A DNA stretch of 64,000 nt from Persicitalea sp963803495 (GTDB lineage: Bacteria > Bacteroidota > Bacteroidia > Cytophagales > Spirosomataceae), in contig CAWDMP010000001.1 in NCBI GenBank assembly GCA_963803495.1, positions 310,001 to 374,000 of the forward strand. Direction: 5' to 3'. How positions within the stretch are numbered: the stretch's first letter is position 1; every line of letters starts with the position of its first letter. Positions 27,551-35,795 of this stretch are shown here, one piece after another. Made by a program: the position numbers and the translations under genes. The notes under the pieces were generated by a model. It was not told where the DNA came from. It saw only the letters and a program-made list of their open reading frames with translations, and ran no database searches.

Positions 27551-29356
27551 CTAATCTACTTGCAACAAAAACACTTCCCTAGTCCGCGTATCGCGTAGCT
27601 CAGGATTCAAGAAAGGAAGCGTGAGCATCGTGACGTGGTACTTTTGAAAAGACTTCAAGATGCTTACTTTATACTGGCTTTGTTTTTTCAACATAGCCAA
27701 CCCCTTCACGTCGGTATAAAAATAGGTGCTTCCCGACTTTTCTTTTACAAATTCAATTTCATCAAACGTCATGACGACGGGCGTATTATGCGCCGAATAA
27801 AAATCAAGTGCATGAGGGAAGAGGAAATAATCTTGTGGATCGGCTAATATATAAAACCTATCGAGCGGGAAATTAGGCGTTTGCGATAGTTCGATGCCTA
27901 ACTCAGACCCTGATTGATAGGTCAGTAAGGTGGGATACACATGCGCATTCATGATAAAATTACAACCTACGGCCGTCCAAAAGGGCGCGAGTACCAACTG
28001 TGAAAAGGAGGATTTTTTATCACGAAATAGGTAAATAACGTAAAGTGAAAATCCCAAGGCGCTGACAATGAGTAGTACATTATTCATTGGAAAAGCCCAA
28101 CTGCTCAGCATCAGTACCAGCAGTCCCATGACAACCGATGTGACGATCAAGGCGATCCGGGTGTACTTGAATTCGTTGGCTTTCGGCACCGGAAGTAGCT
28201 GAATCAAAAAACGCGCCGTGATGACCGCTGCCAGGGGAAATACCACAAAAGTATAGTGCGGTAGCTGATAATGCGACGTGGAGAGCGCTAGAAAAGGGAG
28301 TGTGAACCCGCCCAGCGAAATTGCTTCTTGTTTGAGGTTAAGTTTAAACTTTTGTTTGATTACCAGCCCAAATAACGAAACTAAACCCGCTACAAAAGCC
28401 AAGACCCAGGGCAGGAAACTCCACAGGAAATTTTGGGCTTGGTACCAGAGCGGTGCGTTGTTGTCCCAGGTATTTTCGCCGGTAATTCGTCCAAAGCTTT
28501 GGGTCCAAAAATAGAAAAGTACACCCTCGCTTCCGTACTGATTGTAGAGGCCGATGCAGTAGGGGAGAAGTACAATACCGATAACCACAAGTCCCAAAAT
28601 CCACTCCCAGCGAAACAGATCTTTCCAATCCCGTTTCAGCACAATATCTACAAAAAAAGCCGCCGCCGGGACGATCAACCCGATGGGGCCTTTGGCCAAC
28701 ATCGCCAGTCCCACAAATATAAAACCACCCAAAAAATACCGCCAACCGCCGTGCAAGCGATAAGCCGCCAGTTGCCAAATCGCGATCGTGACGCAATTGG
28801 TCAGTAGCGTGTCGGTCCTGACGTCATGGTTCATCAGGAAATACGCTTGACAACTACCCATGATGAGGGCGGATGAATAGGCGGTCAGTTCTGAGTAGTA
28901 CAGCTTAGCGAAACGATAGATCGCATAAATACCGGCGAGTGTAGAGAGAATAGGTACCAGCCGGTAGGCAAAATTGGTGAAACCCAGTACCTTGAACACC
29001 AGGGCCGAAATCCAAAATAATAAAGGGGGTTTGTCGAGATAATAATCGACGCCACGGTGCTGTACTTGAAAGAAATTATTGTTTTGCGCCATCTCACGCC
29101 CGATGCTGGCGTATTGGGCGGCATCGATGTCCATAACGTTGATGGCCAATGCCCCCACCAAATAGACGATCAATAAGGCGAAAATTGGCAGGAGTTTGGG
29201 CGTACTCAGCGTTTTCTCGATCGTCGATAGCTTAATCGAGGGCAGTGAGGATGGTTTGAATGGCTTCACGAATCTGGGTTTCGGATATGATGAGGGGCGG
29301 GGCGATTCGCATGGAATTGTCACAGAACAAAAACCAGTCAGTAACCACTCCGGCAT
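27551..29356 (-). CDS. GT39/ArnT-like membrane glycosyltransferase, start uncertain
   Basis: Multi-pass inner-membrane glycosyltransferase using a polyprenyl-linked sugar. The family's loop motifs are present: MDIDAAQYASIGREMAQ (acidic catalytic-site region) and GVDYYLDKPPLLFWISALVF, followed by many hydrophobic helices. The only ATG upstream of the first helix (29356) would overlap the aminotransferase gene by 125 bases in another frame and adds a Pro/Ser-rich leader. A rare ATT at 29234-29236, which overlaps the aminotransferase stop, would fit better spatially. The real start is unresolved. Acceptor (lipid A or other surface lipid, or protein) unknown. Confidence 0.85.
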   Translation of the reverse strand: MPEWLLTGFCSVTIPCESPRPSSYPKPRFVKPFKPSSLPSIKLSTIEKTLSTPKLLPIFALLIVYLVGALAINVMDIDAAQYASIGREMAQNNNFFQVQHRGVDYYLDKPPLLFWISALVFKVLGFTNFAYRLVPILSTLAGIYAIYRFAKLYYSELTAYSSALIMGSCQAYFLMNHDVRTDTLLTNCVTIAIWQLAAYRLHGGWRYFLGGFIFVGLAMLAKGPIGLIVPAAAFFVDIVLKRDWKDLFRWEWILGLVVIGIVLLPYCIGLYNQYGSEGVLFYFWTQSFGRITGENTWDNNAPLWYQAQNFLWSFLPWVLAFVAGLVSLFGLVIKQKFKLNLKQEAISLGGFTLPFLALSTSHYQLPHYTFVVFPLAAVITARFLIQLLPVPKANEFKYTRIALIVTSVVMGLLVLMLSSWAFPMNNVLLIVSALGFSLYVIYLFRDKKSSFSQLVLAPFWTAVGCNFIMNAHVYPTLLTYQSGSELGIELSQTPNFPLDRFYILADPQDYFLFPHALDFYSAHNTPVVMTFDEIEFVKEKSGSTYFYTDVKGLAMLKKQSQYKVSILKSFQKYHVTMLTLPFLNPELRDTRTREVFLLQVD

Positions 29357-30440
29357 GTATACACTTGTCGATCACTGATTTAAGTACTTCGAAGGATTCC
29401 ATTTCGGCGGCCAGCATCAGGCCCTGTCCGCGGATTTCTTTAATTTTCGGGTGAATCAACAGCGATTTTATCAACTCTCCCTTGCCGTTGGCAGCTTGGG
29501 CGAGTTGCTGATCGCGTATGACCCGCAAGGTAGCCAGTGAAGCCGCGCACGAAACCGGGTGGCCGCCAAAGGTAGTGATGTGGCCGAGAATAGGGTTATT
29601 TCTGAAAACCGACATGAGCTCTGTCGAGGCCATAAAGGCACCGATCGGCATTCCTCCCCCCATCCCCTTGGCGCTCAAAAGAATATCAGGGTACGCACCT
29701 ACCGACTCGAATGCCCAAAAGGTACCTGTGCGCCCAAAGCCCGTTTGGATTTCGTCGAATATGAGCAAAGCGCCCATATCGGTGCAACGCTGACGGAGCG
29801 CTTCAAAGTACTTAGCGCCCGGTATTCTTACGCCCGATTCGCCCCCGATTACTTCGATGATGACGGCGGCCGTGCGGCAACTGATTTTATCGAGGTCAGG
29901 CAGGTACCCGTGCTTGATTTGTCTGATGCCTGGAAGGAGCGGTCGATAGTTTTGTTTGAAAAACTCAGCGCCCGAAATACTCAATGCCCCTTGGGTGGCG
30001 CCGTGGTATGCATCGAAGCAGGAAACAAACTCGGTTTTACCGGTAAAGCGCTTTGCCAGTTTCATGGCGCCCTCCACCGCCTCGGTACCGGAATTGGTAA
30101 AGTATACCGAGTCGATCAGGCCAAAAGGGGAGGGAGCATCGCAGGACATTACCAAAGTATCGGTAAGCGCTCGAGCCAGCTGTACCTGAGGACTTTGCAC
30201 GAATTCGCCGTAGACCATCAAGTGCAGGTACTTGTCGAGTTGCGCCTGAATGGCAGTGAGTACTTTAGGATGGCGATGGCCAACATTACTGACGGCTATG
30301 CCCGATATGAGATCCAAGTACTTTTCGCCCTGGGTTCCGTACATGTAAACCCCCTCGGCGCGCTCGATTTCCAGGGCCAGCGGAAAGTCGGAAGTCTGGG
30401 CGAGGTGGTCGAAAAAAAGTTGCCGGTGGCTTAGGTGCAT
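29232..30440 (-). CDS. Class III PLP-dependent aminotransferase (ArgD/ornithine-type)
   Basis: 402-aa fold type I enzyme. The PLP lysine is in LLSAKGMGGGMPIGAF, the cofactor Asp in LLIFDEIQTGFGRTG, and the phosphate-binding region in YFTNSGTEAVEGAMKLA. Such enzymes transfer omega-amino groups of ornithine, acetylornithine, lysine or related compounds. It is the last gene of a six-gene minus-strand series, 4 bases after the ATP-grasp-like gene, so it is likely part of the same pathway rather than arginine synthesis. No other arg genes are nearby. Substrate unknown. Confidence 0.9.
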   Translation of the reverse strand: MHLSHRQLFFDHLAQTSDFPLALEIERAEGVYMYGTQGEKYLDLISGIAVSNVGHRHPKVLTAIQAQLDKYLHLMVYGEFVQSPQVQLARALTDTLVMSCDAPSPFGLIDSVYFTNSGTEAVEGAMKLAKRFTGKTEFVSCFDAYHGATQGALSISGAEFFKQNYRPLLPGIRQIKHGYLPDLDKISCRTAAVIIEVIGGESGVRIPGAKYFEALRQRCTDMGALLIFDEIQTGFGRTGTFWAFESVGAYPDILLSAKGMGGGMPIGAFMASTELMSVFRNNPILGHITTFGGHPVSCAASLATLRVIRDQQLAQAANGKGELIKSLLIHPKIKEIRGQGLMLAAEMESFEVLKSVIDKCIHAGVVTDWFLFCDNSMRIAPPLIISETQIREAIQTILTALD

Positions 30441-30444
30441 AGAA

Positions 30445-31638
30445 TCAGGATTCGTAAAAAACCGCGCTGCCGCCTACCCAGGTGAAGTCTTTATTGAAGC
30501 GAACGCCGATCATCTCGCCACGGCTCAACCGACTCAAACTAGTGAAAAGCTTCGGACGGACGTCGGCCTCGGGCCAGATGTAAAGCATCCTGATCTCACA
30601 CTTTACCAGACCATCGGGTGCCTGAATGACGGGTTCGTAGGTGACCTTCTTTTGCAGGATGTAATTTTCAGGATCGGGGAGCGCGGCCAGGTCTTTTGCC
30701 TTTACATGTAATTCGACGCCCGATCCGGCGAAAGAGAAGAGCGGTTTCAGTACGTAGCCGGACAAATCCTGCGGATATTTACCCTCAAAATCACTCACGT
30801 AGCGGGTTGCAGGCACATAAGGACTATCCAACATCGGCAGGATAAACTTGCTGATGCGGAAAAACCAGTTGGGATGCCCTATCCAGGTAACGTCGACATC
30901 GTCGGTGAAGACGTACGCACTCTGCAAATCGGGAAAATTGGACAGGTCATCGAAGATCAGACGATTATAGATGCGCTTGATTTCGGTTTTCCTACCCTCG
31001 TTCAGGTAGTATAACTTCCGGCCTTCCTTCGTGATGTCGGTGTAGCACACCGCCTTCACCCCCAAAATCTGCTCAGTTACGGCGAAATCGACGCGGGTTT
31101 TCTGCTGCTCAGGATAAATTTCCAACAAAACGACATGTTCCGGCTTTTCATGGCCCACGATCAGATCGCGCAGCGCTGCCTTGTAAGTCGCATAGTCGTC
31201 TACCCCAAAAGCGTATTGGAAATTTTCGGGAATGGGAAAATAAGATTTAAACAACTCCGATAGGTAGCCCTGGTAAGCCATGAGCGAGGGAAATCCCTGC
31301 AACTCGATGAGCTGAGGCGTGAGTTCACCCGCTTCGTCCTTACAAATCGCAAAGTCGATGGCCAGAAAAGAAGTGTGGTCGTTTTCGTTGGGTACCCGCT
31401 GGTCTGCCGGGATCGCCCGCTCGGTTTTGGCTTTGAAATCGTCCGCGGCGATGACGTCGATGAAACTCTCGCACGCCTCGATTAGTTTGTTTTTCAGTGC
31501 CTTGGGGACAAAAACTGGGCTCTCAGCTAATCGGAAATCCAGCGCACCAGGAAAGTCCTGCTCCATAGCAGCGAGGAGCTCTTGGTACAGGGGCTCACTG
31601 AACGCTTCGTTATAAGCTTTTCGGGCGGCTTGGTGCAT
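30445..31638 (-). CDS. Divergent ATP-grasp-like protein of unknown function
   Basis: 397 aa, cytoplasmic. I do not recognise a named family, but several pieces read as ATP-grasp. GYVLKPLFSFAGSGVELHV has the ATP-binding lysine strand and glycine loop; ENYILQKKVTYEP supplies the adenine-hinge strand; VKCEIRMLYIWP contains a Glu/Arg pair like the metal-binding end. The N-terminal half has IELQGFPSLMAYQGYL. Packed between the GATase (23 bases) and aminotransferase (4 bases) genes, it probably forms an amide or peptide bond in the same pathway. Confidence 0.65.
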   Translation of the reverse strand: MHQAARKAYNEAFSEPLYQELLAAMEQDFPGALDFRLAESPVFVPKALKNKLIEACESFIDVIAADDFKAKTERAIPADQRVPNENDHTSFLAIDFAICKDEAGELTPQLIELQGFPSLMAYQGYLSELFKSYFPIPENFQYAFGVDDYATYKAALRDLIVGHEKPEHVVLLEIYPEQQKTRVDFAVTEQILGVKAVCYTDITKEGRKLYYLNEGRKTEIKRIYNRLIFDDLSNFPDLQSAYVFTDDVDVTWIGHPNWFFRISKFILPMLDSPYVPATRYVSDFEGKYPQDLSGYVLKPLFSFAGSGVELHVKAKDLAALPDPENYILQKKVTYEPVIQAPDGLVKCEIRMLYIWPEADVRPKLFTSLSRLSRGEMIGVRFNKDFTWVGGSAVFYES

Positions 31639-31661
31639 AAATAAAAGGACTGGGTCGTGGA

Positions 31662-32495
31662 TCAGGCGGGTTGAAGCTGTAAGGTTTTTCCGGCCGCTAT
31701 TCTGAGAAAATTGTGCAGGATCGTTTTCTCCGTCAACAGGATTTTTTCAGGATCATTGAGGTGCGCGATCATCTCGTAGTAGCGCTCTTCGCCGTAGTTT
31801 TTGATAATGGCGGCTTTCTTGTCCTCCTTCTGGAAATGGCGCAGCATTCCTTCGGCGTCCGCTTCGGGATGAAATTGTGTGCCAAAGATTTCGGGCGAAA
31901 AGCGAATCGCCATGATCGCGCGTTCGAGCGGCACGTGCGGACGGATTTTCTCCATGCCCATAATCCTGGCTCCCATGTGGTCGAGTACTAAGTTATCCGG
32001 CTCGATCACCTGGTAGTCGCGGGAATCCACCGCCCAGAAAGGGTCCTCCAATCCTTTGAAATAAGGTTCCTTGGCGGCAAGTCGAGTACGGTGAATGGGA
32101 AATATGCCAAAAGAGTTTTTTCTCCGCTTGCACACGCGGCCGATCTCCCAATGCACGCAGGCCAACTGAAACGAATGACAAATCAAGAAAAGGGATTTCT
32201 TATCGCGTTGGATGCGGTTGTGCCGGTACAGTGAATCCAGAAACTTAAAGAACCGCTTTTCCCATAGTTTTCCTTCCGGCTTAGGGCTACCGGGTCCACC
32301 GGACGAAATATAAATATCGAAAGTCAGGTCGGGCAAGGCGTTCTCCTGTCGGACGTCGAATATTTGGCAGTCGATGCTGTGCTCTTCTTCCATGCCAAAG
32401 TCACTGACTATTTTCTTTATGCAACGCATCCCCTCATTCTGGAAGCCATTGTTCATGTCCAGAATAGCGATGCGGAGTTGTTTTGTGGGTGTCAT
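31662..32495 (-). CDS. Class I glutamine amidotransferase-like protein
   Basis: 277 aa with a GATase-1 fold. The nucleophile Cys is in FLICHSFQLA at about residue 105, and the catalytic His/Glu pair is in FGTQFHPEAD at about 205. The oxyanion strand appears as YISSGGPGSPKP. Stand-alone members either feed ammonia to a partner ligase or hydrolyse gamma-glutamyl amides. Flanked by a GCS2-type ligase and an ATP-grasp-like gene, both roles are possible here. The C-terminal 60 residues extend beyond the core domain. Confidence 0.85.
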   Translation of the reverse strand: MTPTKQLRIAILDMNNGFQNEGMRCIKKIVSDFGMEEEHSIDCQIFDVRQENALPDLTFDIYISSGGPGSPKPEGKLWEKRFFKFLDSLYRHNRIQRDKKSLFLICHSFQLACVHWEIGRVCKRRKNSFGIFPIHRTRLAAKEPYFKGLEDPFWAVDSRDYQVIEPDNLVLDHMGARIMGMEKIRPHVPLERAIMAIRFSPEIFGTQFHPEADAEGMLRHFQKEDKKAAIIKNYGEERYYEMIAHLNDPEKILLTEKTILHNFLRIAAGKTLQLQPA

Positions 32496-32539
32496 AGTGT
32501 ATGCTAATAGTCAAATCAGTAATTGTATTTTTCTAACAA

Positions 32540-33649
32540 CTACGCAACCCCGATCTTAGTTTCACGCACGATGAAGTCCACCACCGCGTTCATGTCCCCG
32601 CCCGACTCCTCGTATACGGCCAATTGCCGATCGGCACCGGTGCCGTTTTCCAGGATCCAATGCACGTATTCAATCTCTTTGCGGCTACCAAGATCGTCGA
32701 TTACGTCGTCGATGAATTCCAACAACTCCATCATCAGTTTCCTGAATTCGACCTCCTCCTGAATACCGAAATCGATCAGTTTGCTGTCGATGCCGAAACG
32801 GGCGGCGCGCCATTTATTTTCGTTGATGAGATTGCGGCGGTAAGGGCGAAAGTTGAGGTTGGCTCTTTGAAGCCGGTAAATTTTAACTACCAAAGCCTGC
32901 ATGATGGCAGCCAGGCAAATCGTTTCTTCGACCCGCATCGGCACATCGCAAATTCTAAACTCGACCGTATTGAAAAACGGGTGTACCCGGATATCCCACC
33001 AAATCTTCTTTGGGTTGTCGATGCACTTGGTTTTGATGAGCAGGTTGATGTACTCATCGTACTCACTCGCGCTGACAAAGAAGTCGGGGATGCCCGTTCG
33101 GGGAAATTTGTCGAAAACCTTAGAGCGGTACGACTTGAAACCCGTATTGCGCCCGCACCAAAAGGGCGAGTTGGTCGAGAGCGCGTAGATATGGGGCAGG
33201 AAGTACCGCACGGCGTTCATGATTGCGATGCCCTCGCTCCGGTTGAGTATTCCGACGTGGACGTGCAGGCCAAAAATGAGGTTTCCCCGCGCTACGTCGC
33301 GCATTTCATCGATGAGTTCGTCGTACCTCGGATCTTCGGTGATGAGCTGATCGACCCAGTCGGCGAAGGGGTGGGTACCCGCCGCCGCCACGTGCAGATT
33401 CTGCTCGGCGGCCAGGTCGTGAATCATCTTGCGGAGGTAGGTGACTTCCTCGCGGGCTTCCTGAATATTATGGCAGATGTTGGTACCCACTTCCACGACC
33501 GCCTGGTGCATTTCGGCTTTGACGCGTTCTTTCAGTATGATCTTTCCGTCCTCGACCAGCTTCGACATATGCGAGCGCAGGTTGCGGGTAACGGGATCGA
33601 TCGTCTGGAATTCTTCCTCGATGCCAATGGTAAATACGCGTTCGGCCAT
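32540..33649 (-). CDS. GCS2-family carboxylate-amine ligase (YbdK-like)
   Basis: 369-aa enzyme related to glutamate-cysteine ligase type 2, forming an amide between a carboxylate and an amine with ATP. Recognisable pieces are the N-terminal metal-site GIEEEFQTID, HVHVGILNRSEG, NSPFWCGRNTGFKSYR and the arginine-rich FNTVEFRICDVPMRVEET. The cognate substrate in this subgroup is generally unknown. Translation starts at ATG 33649, five bases after leader-repeat copy 3. An 86-base gap containing a hairpin separates it from the upstream ATP-grasp gene. Confidence 0.9.
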   Translation of the reverse strand: MAERVFTIGIEEEFQTIDPVTRNLRSHMSKLVEDGKIILKERVKAEMHQAVVEVGTNICHNIQEAREEVTYLRKMIHDLAAEQNLHVAAAGTHPFADWVDQLITEDPRYDELIDEMRDVARGNLIFGLHVHVGILNRSEGIAIMNAVRYFLPHIYALSTNSPFWCGRNTGFKSYRSKVFDKFPRTGIPDFFVSASEYDEYINLLIKTKCIDNPKKIWWDIRVHPFFNTVEFRICDVPMRVEETICLAAIMQALVVKIYRLQRANLNFRPYRRNLINENKWRAARFGIDSKLIDFGIQEEVEFRKLMMELLEFIDDVIDDLGSRKEIEYVHWILENGTGADRQLAVYEESGGDMNAVVDFIVRETKIGVA

Positions 33650-33654
33650 GGGGT

Positions 33655-33690
33655 CAATTTTGATTGAGTGAATGATAGAATGAGCGAATA
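33655..33690 (-). repeat. CATTCACTCA leader repeat, copy 3 (GCS2-type gene)
   Basis: Minus-strand bases 33674-33655 read CATTCACTCAATCAAAATTG, one mismatch from copy 1, preceded by a related ATTCGCTCATTCTAT. The GCS2-type ATG follows after 5 bases. Confidence 0.7.
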
Positions 33691-33714
33691 GCTTTCTAAA
33701 TAAGCTATTCGCTC
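33682..33714 (-). promoter_or_regulatory. Intercistronic hairpin in the amidoligase operon
   Basis: Perfect 13-bp stem GAGCGAATAGCTT / AAGCTATTCGCTC with a 7-base loop, in the gap between the ATP-grasp and GCS2-type genes. No T run follows on the minus strand, so it is more likely an RNA stability or processing element than a terminator. Confidence 0.6.
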
Positions 33715-33735
33715 CACACTATACTGTGAAGCCTA

Positions 33736-34842
33736 TTATTTCTTTGCAGCTTTGACGGTTTTTGCGGATTCTGCCTTCTTTGTGGCAGTTGTTTTCTTAA
33801 CAGCAGGAGGAGCTTTTTTTGCTGGTGTAGCGGCTTTGGCGGGAGCAGCCTTTTTGGCAGGTACTTCTTTCATCATGTCAGCGACGGGCGTTTCTGTTAC
33901 CGATGATTTTATGAAGGTACCCCAGGTCAGGTTGTTCATACCTTCCTTCTGGTTCTGGGCGCGCTCGATCGCCATATTTCCGGCGGCCTGTACCACCCAG
34001 TCAAAGTTTTTCTGACCTACGGAATGAATGTCGGCGTCGGGGGCAGGATTGCAGAAGTCGATGGCGATGGGAATGCCGTCGCGTACCGCAAATTCTACTG
34101 TGTTGAAGTCGTAGCCGAGTGCTTTGTTGAGCCGCAACGTGTAGTCTTTTATTACTTCCAACAGTTTCTCTCCGGCTTCGCCCTTAGTATTCATTTCGGG
34201 GGTATAGCGCTCGTGGAAGGGATTTCTTGGTTCGTAGGGCATAATAAGCACGTCTTTCTGGCCGATGCAATAGCAGCGGAAGTAGTCGTCGAACTCAATT
34301 TCTTCCTGCAGCATCATGACCAATTGTCCGGTTTCGGCGTGTTTCTGCCAAAGGTCTTCGGGGTTCCACACTTTATATACGCTCTTCCAGCCGCCGCCCG
34401 AGTGCGGCTTCATGTAGGCAGGAAATCCGATGTACTCGAACATTTCTTCCCAAGCCAGCGGCGACTTAAGGTTGCGAAAAGAAACATCATGGGTATCGGT
34501 AGGGCGCTCGTGTGAAGGCAGTAGCACCGTTTTGGGTACCGGTACGCCAATTTTCTCGGCCAGACAATTATTAAAAAACTTCTCGTCGGCACTCCACCAA
34601 AAAGGATTATTGATAACGGCGGTACCACAAAGTGCGGCGTTTTTCAAGAATGCCTTGTAAAAAGGTACATCCTGCGAAATCCGGTCGATAATGACTGCGT
34701 AGTCAGTCGGGTCGGCTTGTTTTACCTTATCGATCGAGACGCCTTCGGCCCGAATGCCGTCGATATTTTTTTCGTTGATGTAGTTAACAAACGCATGGGG
34801 AAACGTATTTTCCATGCCGTAGAGGATGCCAATTTTTTTCAT
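33736..34842 (-). CDS. ATP-grasp ligase with histone H1-like Lys/Ala/Pro tail
   Basis: 368 aa. The ATP-grasp core runs to about residue 320: the phosphate-loop strand YIGFPAYMKPHSGGGWKS, the hinge LVMMLQEEIEFDDYFRCY and the metal site NTVEFAVRDG…DFCNPAPDAD. From about residue 326 the protein becomes a low-complexity tail of Lys, Ala, Pro and Thr (repeats like PAKKAAPAKAATPAKK), about 43 residues, resembling eukaryotic H1 or bacterial Hc/AlgP tails. ATP-grasp enzymes link carboxylates to amines or thiols; this one is expected to act with the downstream GCS2-type, GATase and aminotransferase proteins. Why it carries a polycationic tail is unknown. Confidence 0.85.
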   Translation of the reverse strand: MKKIGILYGMENTFPHAFVNYINEKNIDGIRAEGVSIDKVKQADPTDYAVIIDRISQDVPFYKAFLKNAALCGTAVINNPFWWSADEKFFNNCLAEKIGVPVPKTVLLPSHERPTDTHDVSFRNLKSPLAWEEMFEYIGFPAYMKPHSGGGWKSVYKVWNPEDLWQKHAETGQLVMMLQEEIEFDDYFRCYCIGQKDVLIMPYEPRNPFHERYTPEMNTKGEAGEKLLEVIKDYTLRLNKALGYDFNTVEFAVRDGIPIAIDFCNPAPDADIHSVGQKNFDWVVQAAGNMAIERAQNQKEGMNNLTWGTFIKSSVTETPVADMMKEVPAKKAAPAKAATPAKKAPPAVKKTTATKKAESAKTVKAAKK

Positions 34843-34865
34843 AGTAGTTTTTGGTTTTAATTGAG

Positions 34866-34890
34866 GTAGAGACGCGATTTATCGCGTCTA
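34866..34890. repeat. Palindromic interspersed repeat, copy 2
   Basis: AGACGCGAT-TT-ATCGCGTCT within GGTAGAG…; 22 or more bases identical to copy 1 at 21491. Located in the gap between the esterase and ATP-grasp genes of the amidoligase operon. Confidence 0.75.
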
Positions 34891-34996
34891 ACGGGCGAAA
34901 GCAAACCGCAACAATATGCTATCGTGGTAGGTTCAGCCCTAATTTTAAATTTTTTTAAAAAAAGCAATCCAGTAATACAATAAGTCACTTGACCCA

Positions 34997-35704
34997 TTAT
35001 ATCAACTTGGATAAATAATCGGGAAACATGCGGTGCCACAGGGGCCAATCGTGCAGTTCCCAACCCCTGATGTCGGACCAATGGTTGATTCCTTTATTAT
35101 TCAGAATGCGCGTCATGTCCAGGTTGGCATTCAGGCAAATATCCCATTCCGAACTACCGAGCACGATTTTCATGTGATTGTAGCGCCAGCCTTCCTCGTT
35201 AGGCACGTAGTCGACGGGATTGTTGAAGTACACGTTGTCATCGTAGTACCCGCCCAAAAAAGACCGGATATCGAACGCGCCGCTCATGCTGATGAGGTAC
35301 GCCACCTGCTGAGGGTGCCGAAAGGCGAAGTTGAAGGCGTGGTAGCCACCAAAACTGCAACCGGCCACCCCGATCTTGTCGACGCTGCACTCGCGCTGAA
35401 TGTAAGGTACCAGTTCGTTGGTCAAAAATTTGTCGTACTGAATGTGGTTGCGCACTTTCTGCGCCGGGTCGAGGTGTCGTCCGTACCAGGTTTCGCGATC
35501 GACGCCGTCGATGCAATAAATCTTGAACCTGCCCGACTCCACCAACTCGCGGACCGACTCGATGAGCCCCATGCCCTTGGCCTGATGGTGGTCGCCCAGC
35601 GTGGTGGGAAACACCAGGATCGGGTACCCCCAGTGCCCATACACCAGCATATCGATCGAATGGCCCAAGTGGTGGGAGTAGTAGCTAATGTGATTTTCTT
35701 GCAA
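34997..35704 (-). CDS. Alpha/beta-hydrolase esterase family protein
   Basis: 235 aa, no signal peptide. The nucleophile elbow is GCSFGGYHAFN (Ser), and the C-terminal HDWPLWHRMFP supplies the catalytic His, typical of esterase-D-like or siderophore-esterase-like folds. It is the first gene of the minus-strand amidoligase series, 154 bases ahead of the ATP-grasp gene, and divergent from a second esterase. It probably cleaves or trims an ester or amide intermediate; substrate unknown. Confidence 0.85.
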   Translation of the reverse strand: MQENHISYYSHHLGHSIDMLVYGHWGYPILVFPTTLGDHHQAKGMGLIESVRELVESGRFKIYCIDGVDRETWYGRHLDPAQKVRNHIQYDKFLTNELVPYIQRECSVDKIGVAGCSFGGYHAFNFAFRHPQQVAYLISMSGAFDIRSFLGGYYDDNVYFNNPVDYVPNEEGWRYNHMKIVLGSSEWDICLNANLDMTRILNNKGINHWSDIRGWELHDWPLWHRMFPDYLSKLI

Positions 35705-35756
35705 CGGAAAAACAAGTTGTGGTGATTAACCGAAATTTTGTTCCTTTGATTGGCTG

Positions 35757-35786
35757 CAAAACTACTCATAGTTTATAAATTAAAAA
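35757..35786 (-). promoter_or_regulatory. Possible promoter of the amidoligase operon
   Basis: On the minus strand TAGTTTTG (35764-35757) matches -7 TAnnTTTG. A TTT instead of TTG lies 19 bases upstream at 35786-35784. The first gene starts about 50 bases downstream. Confidence 0.35.
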
Positions 35787-35795
35787 CTTTACCTT

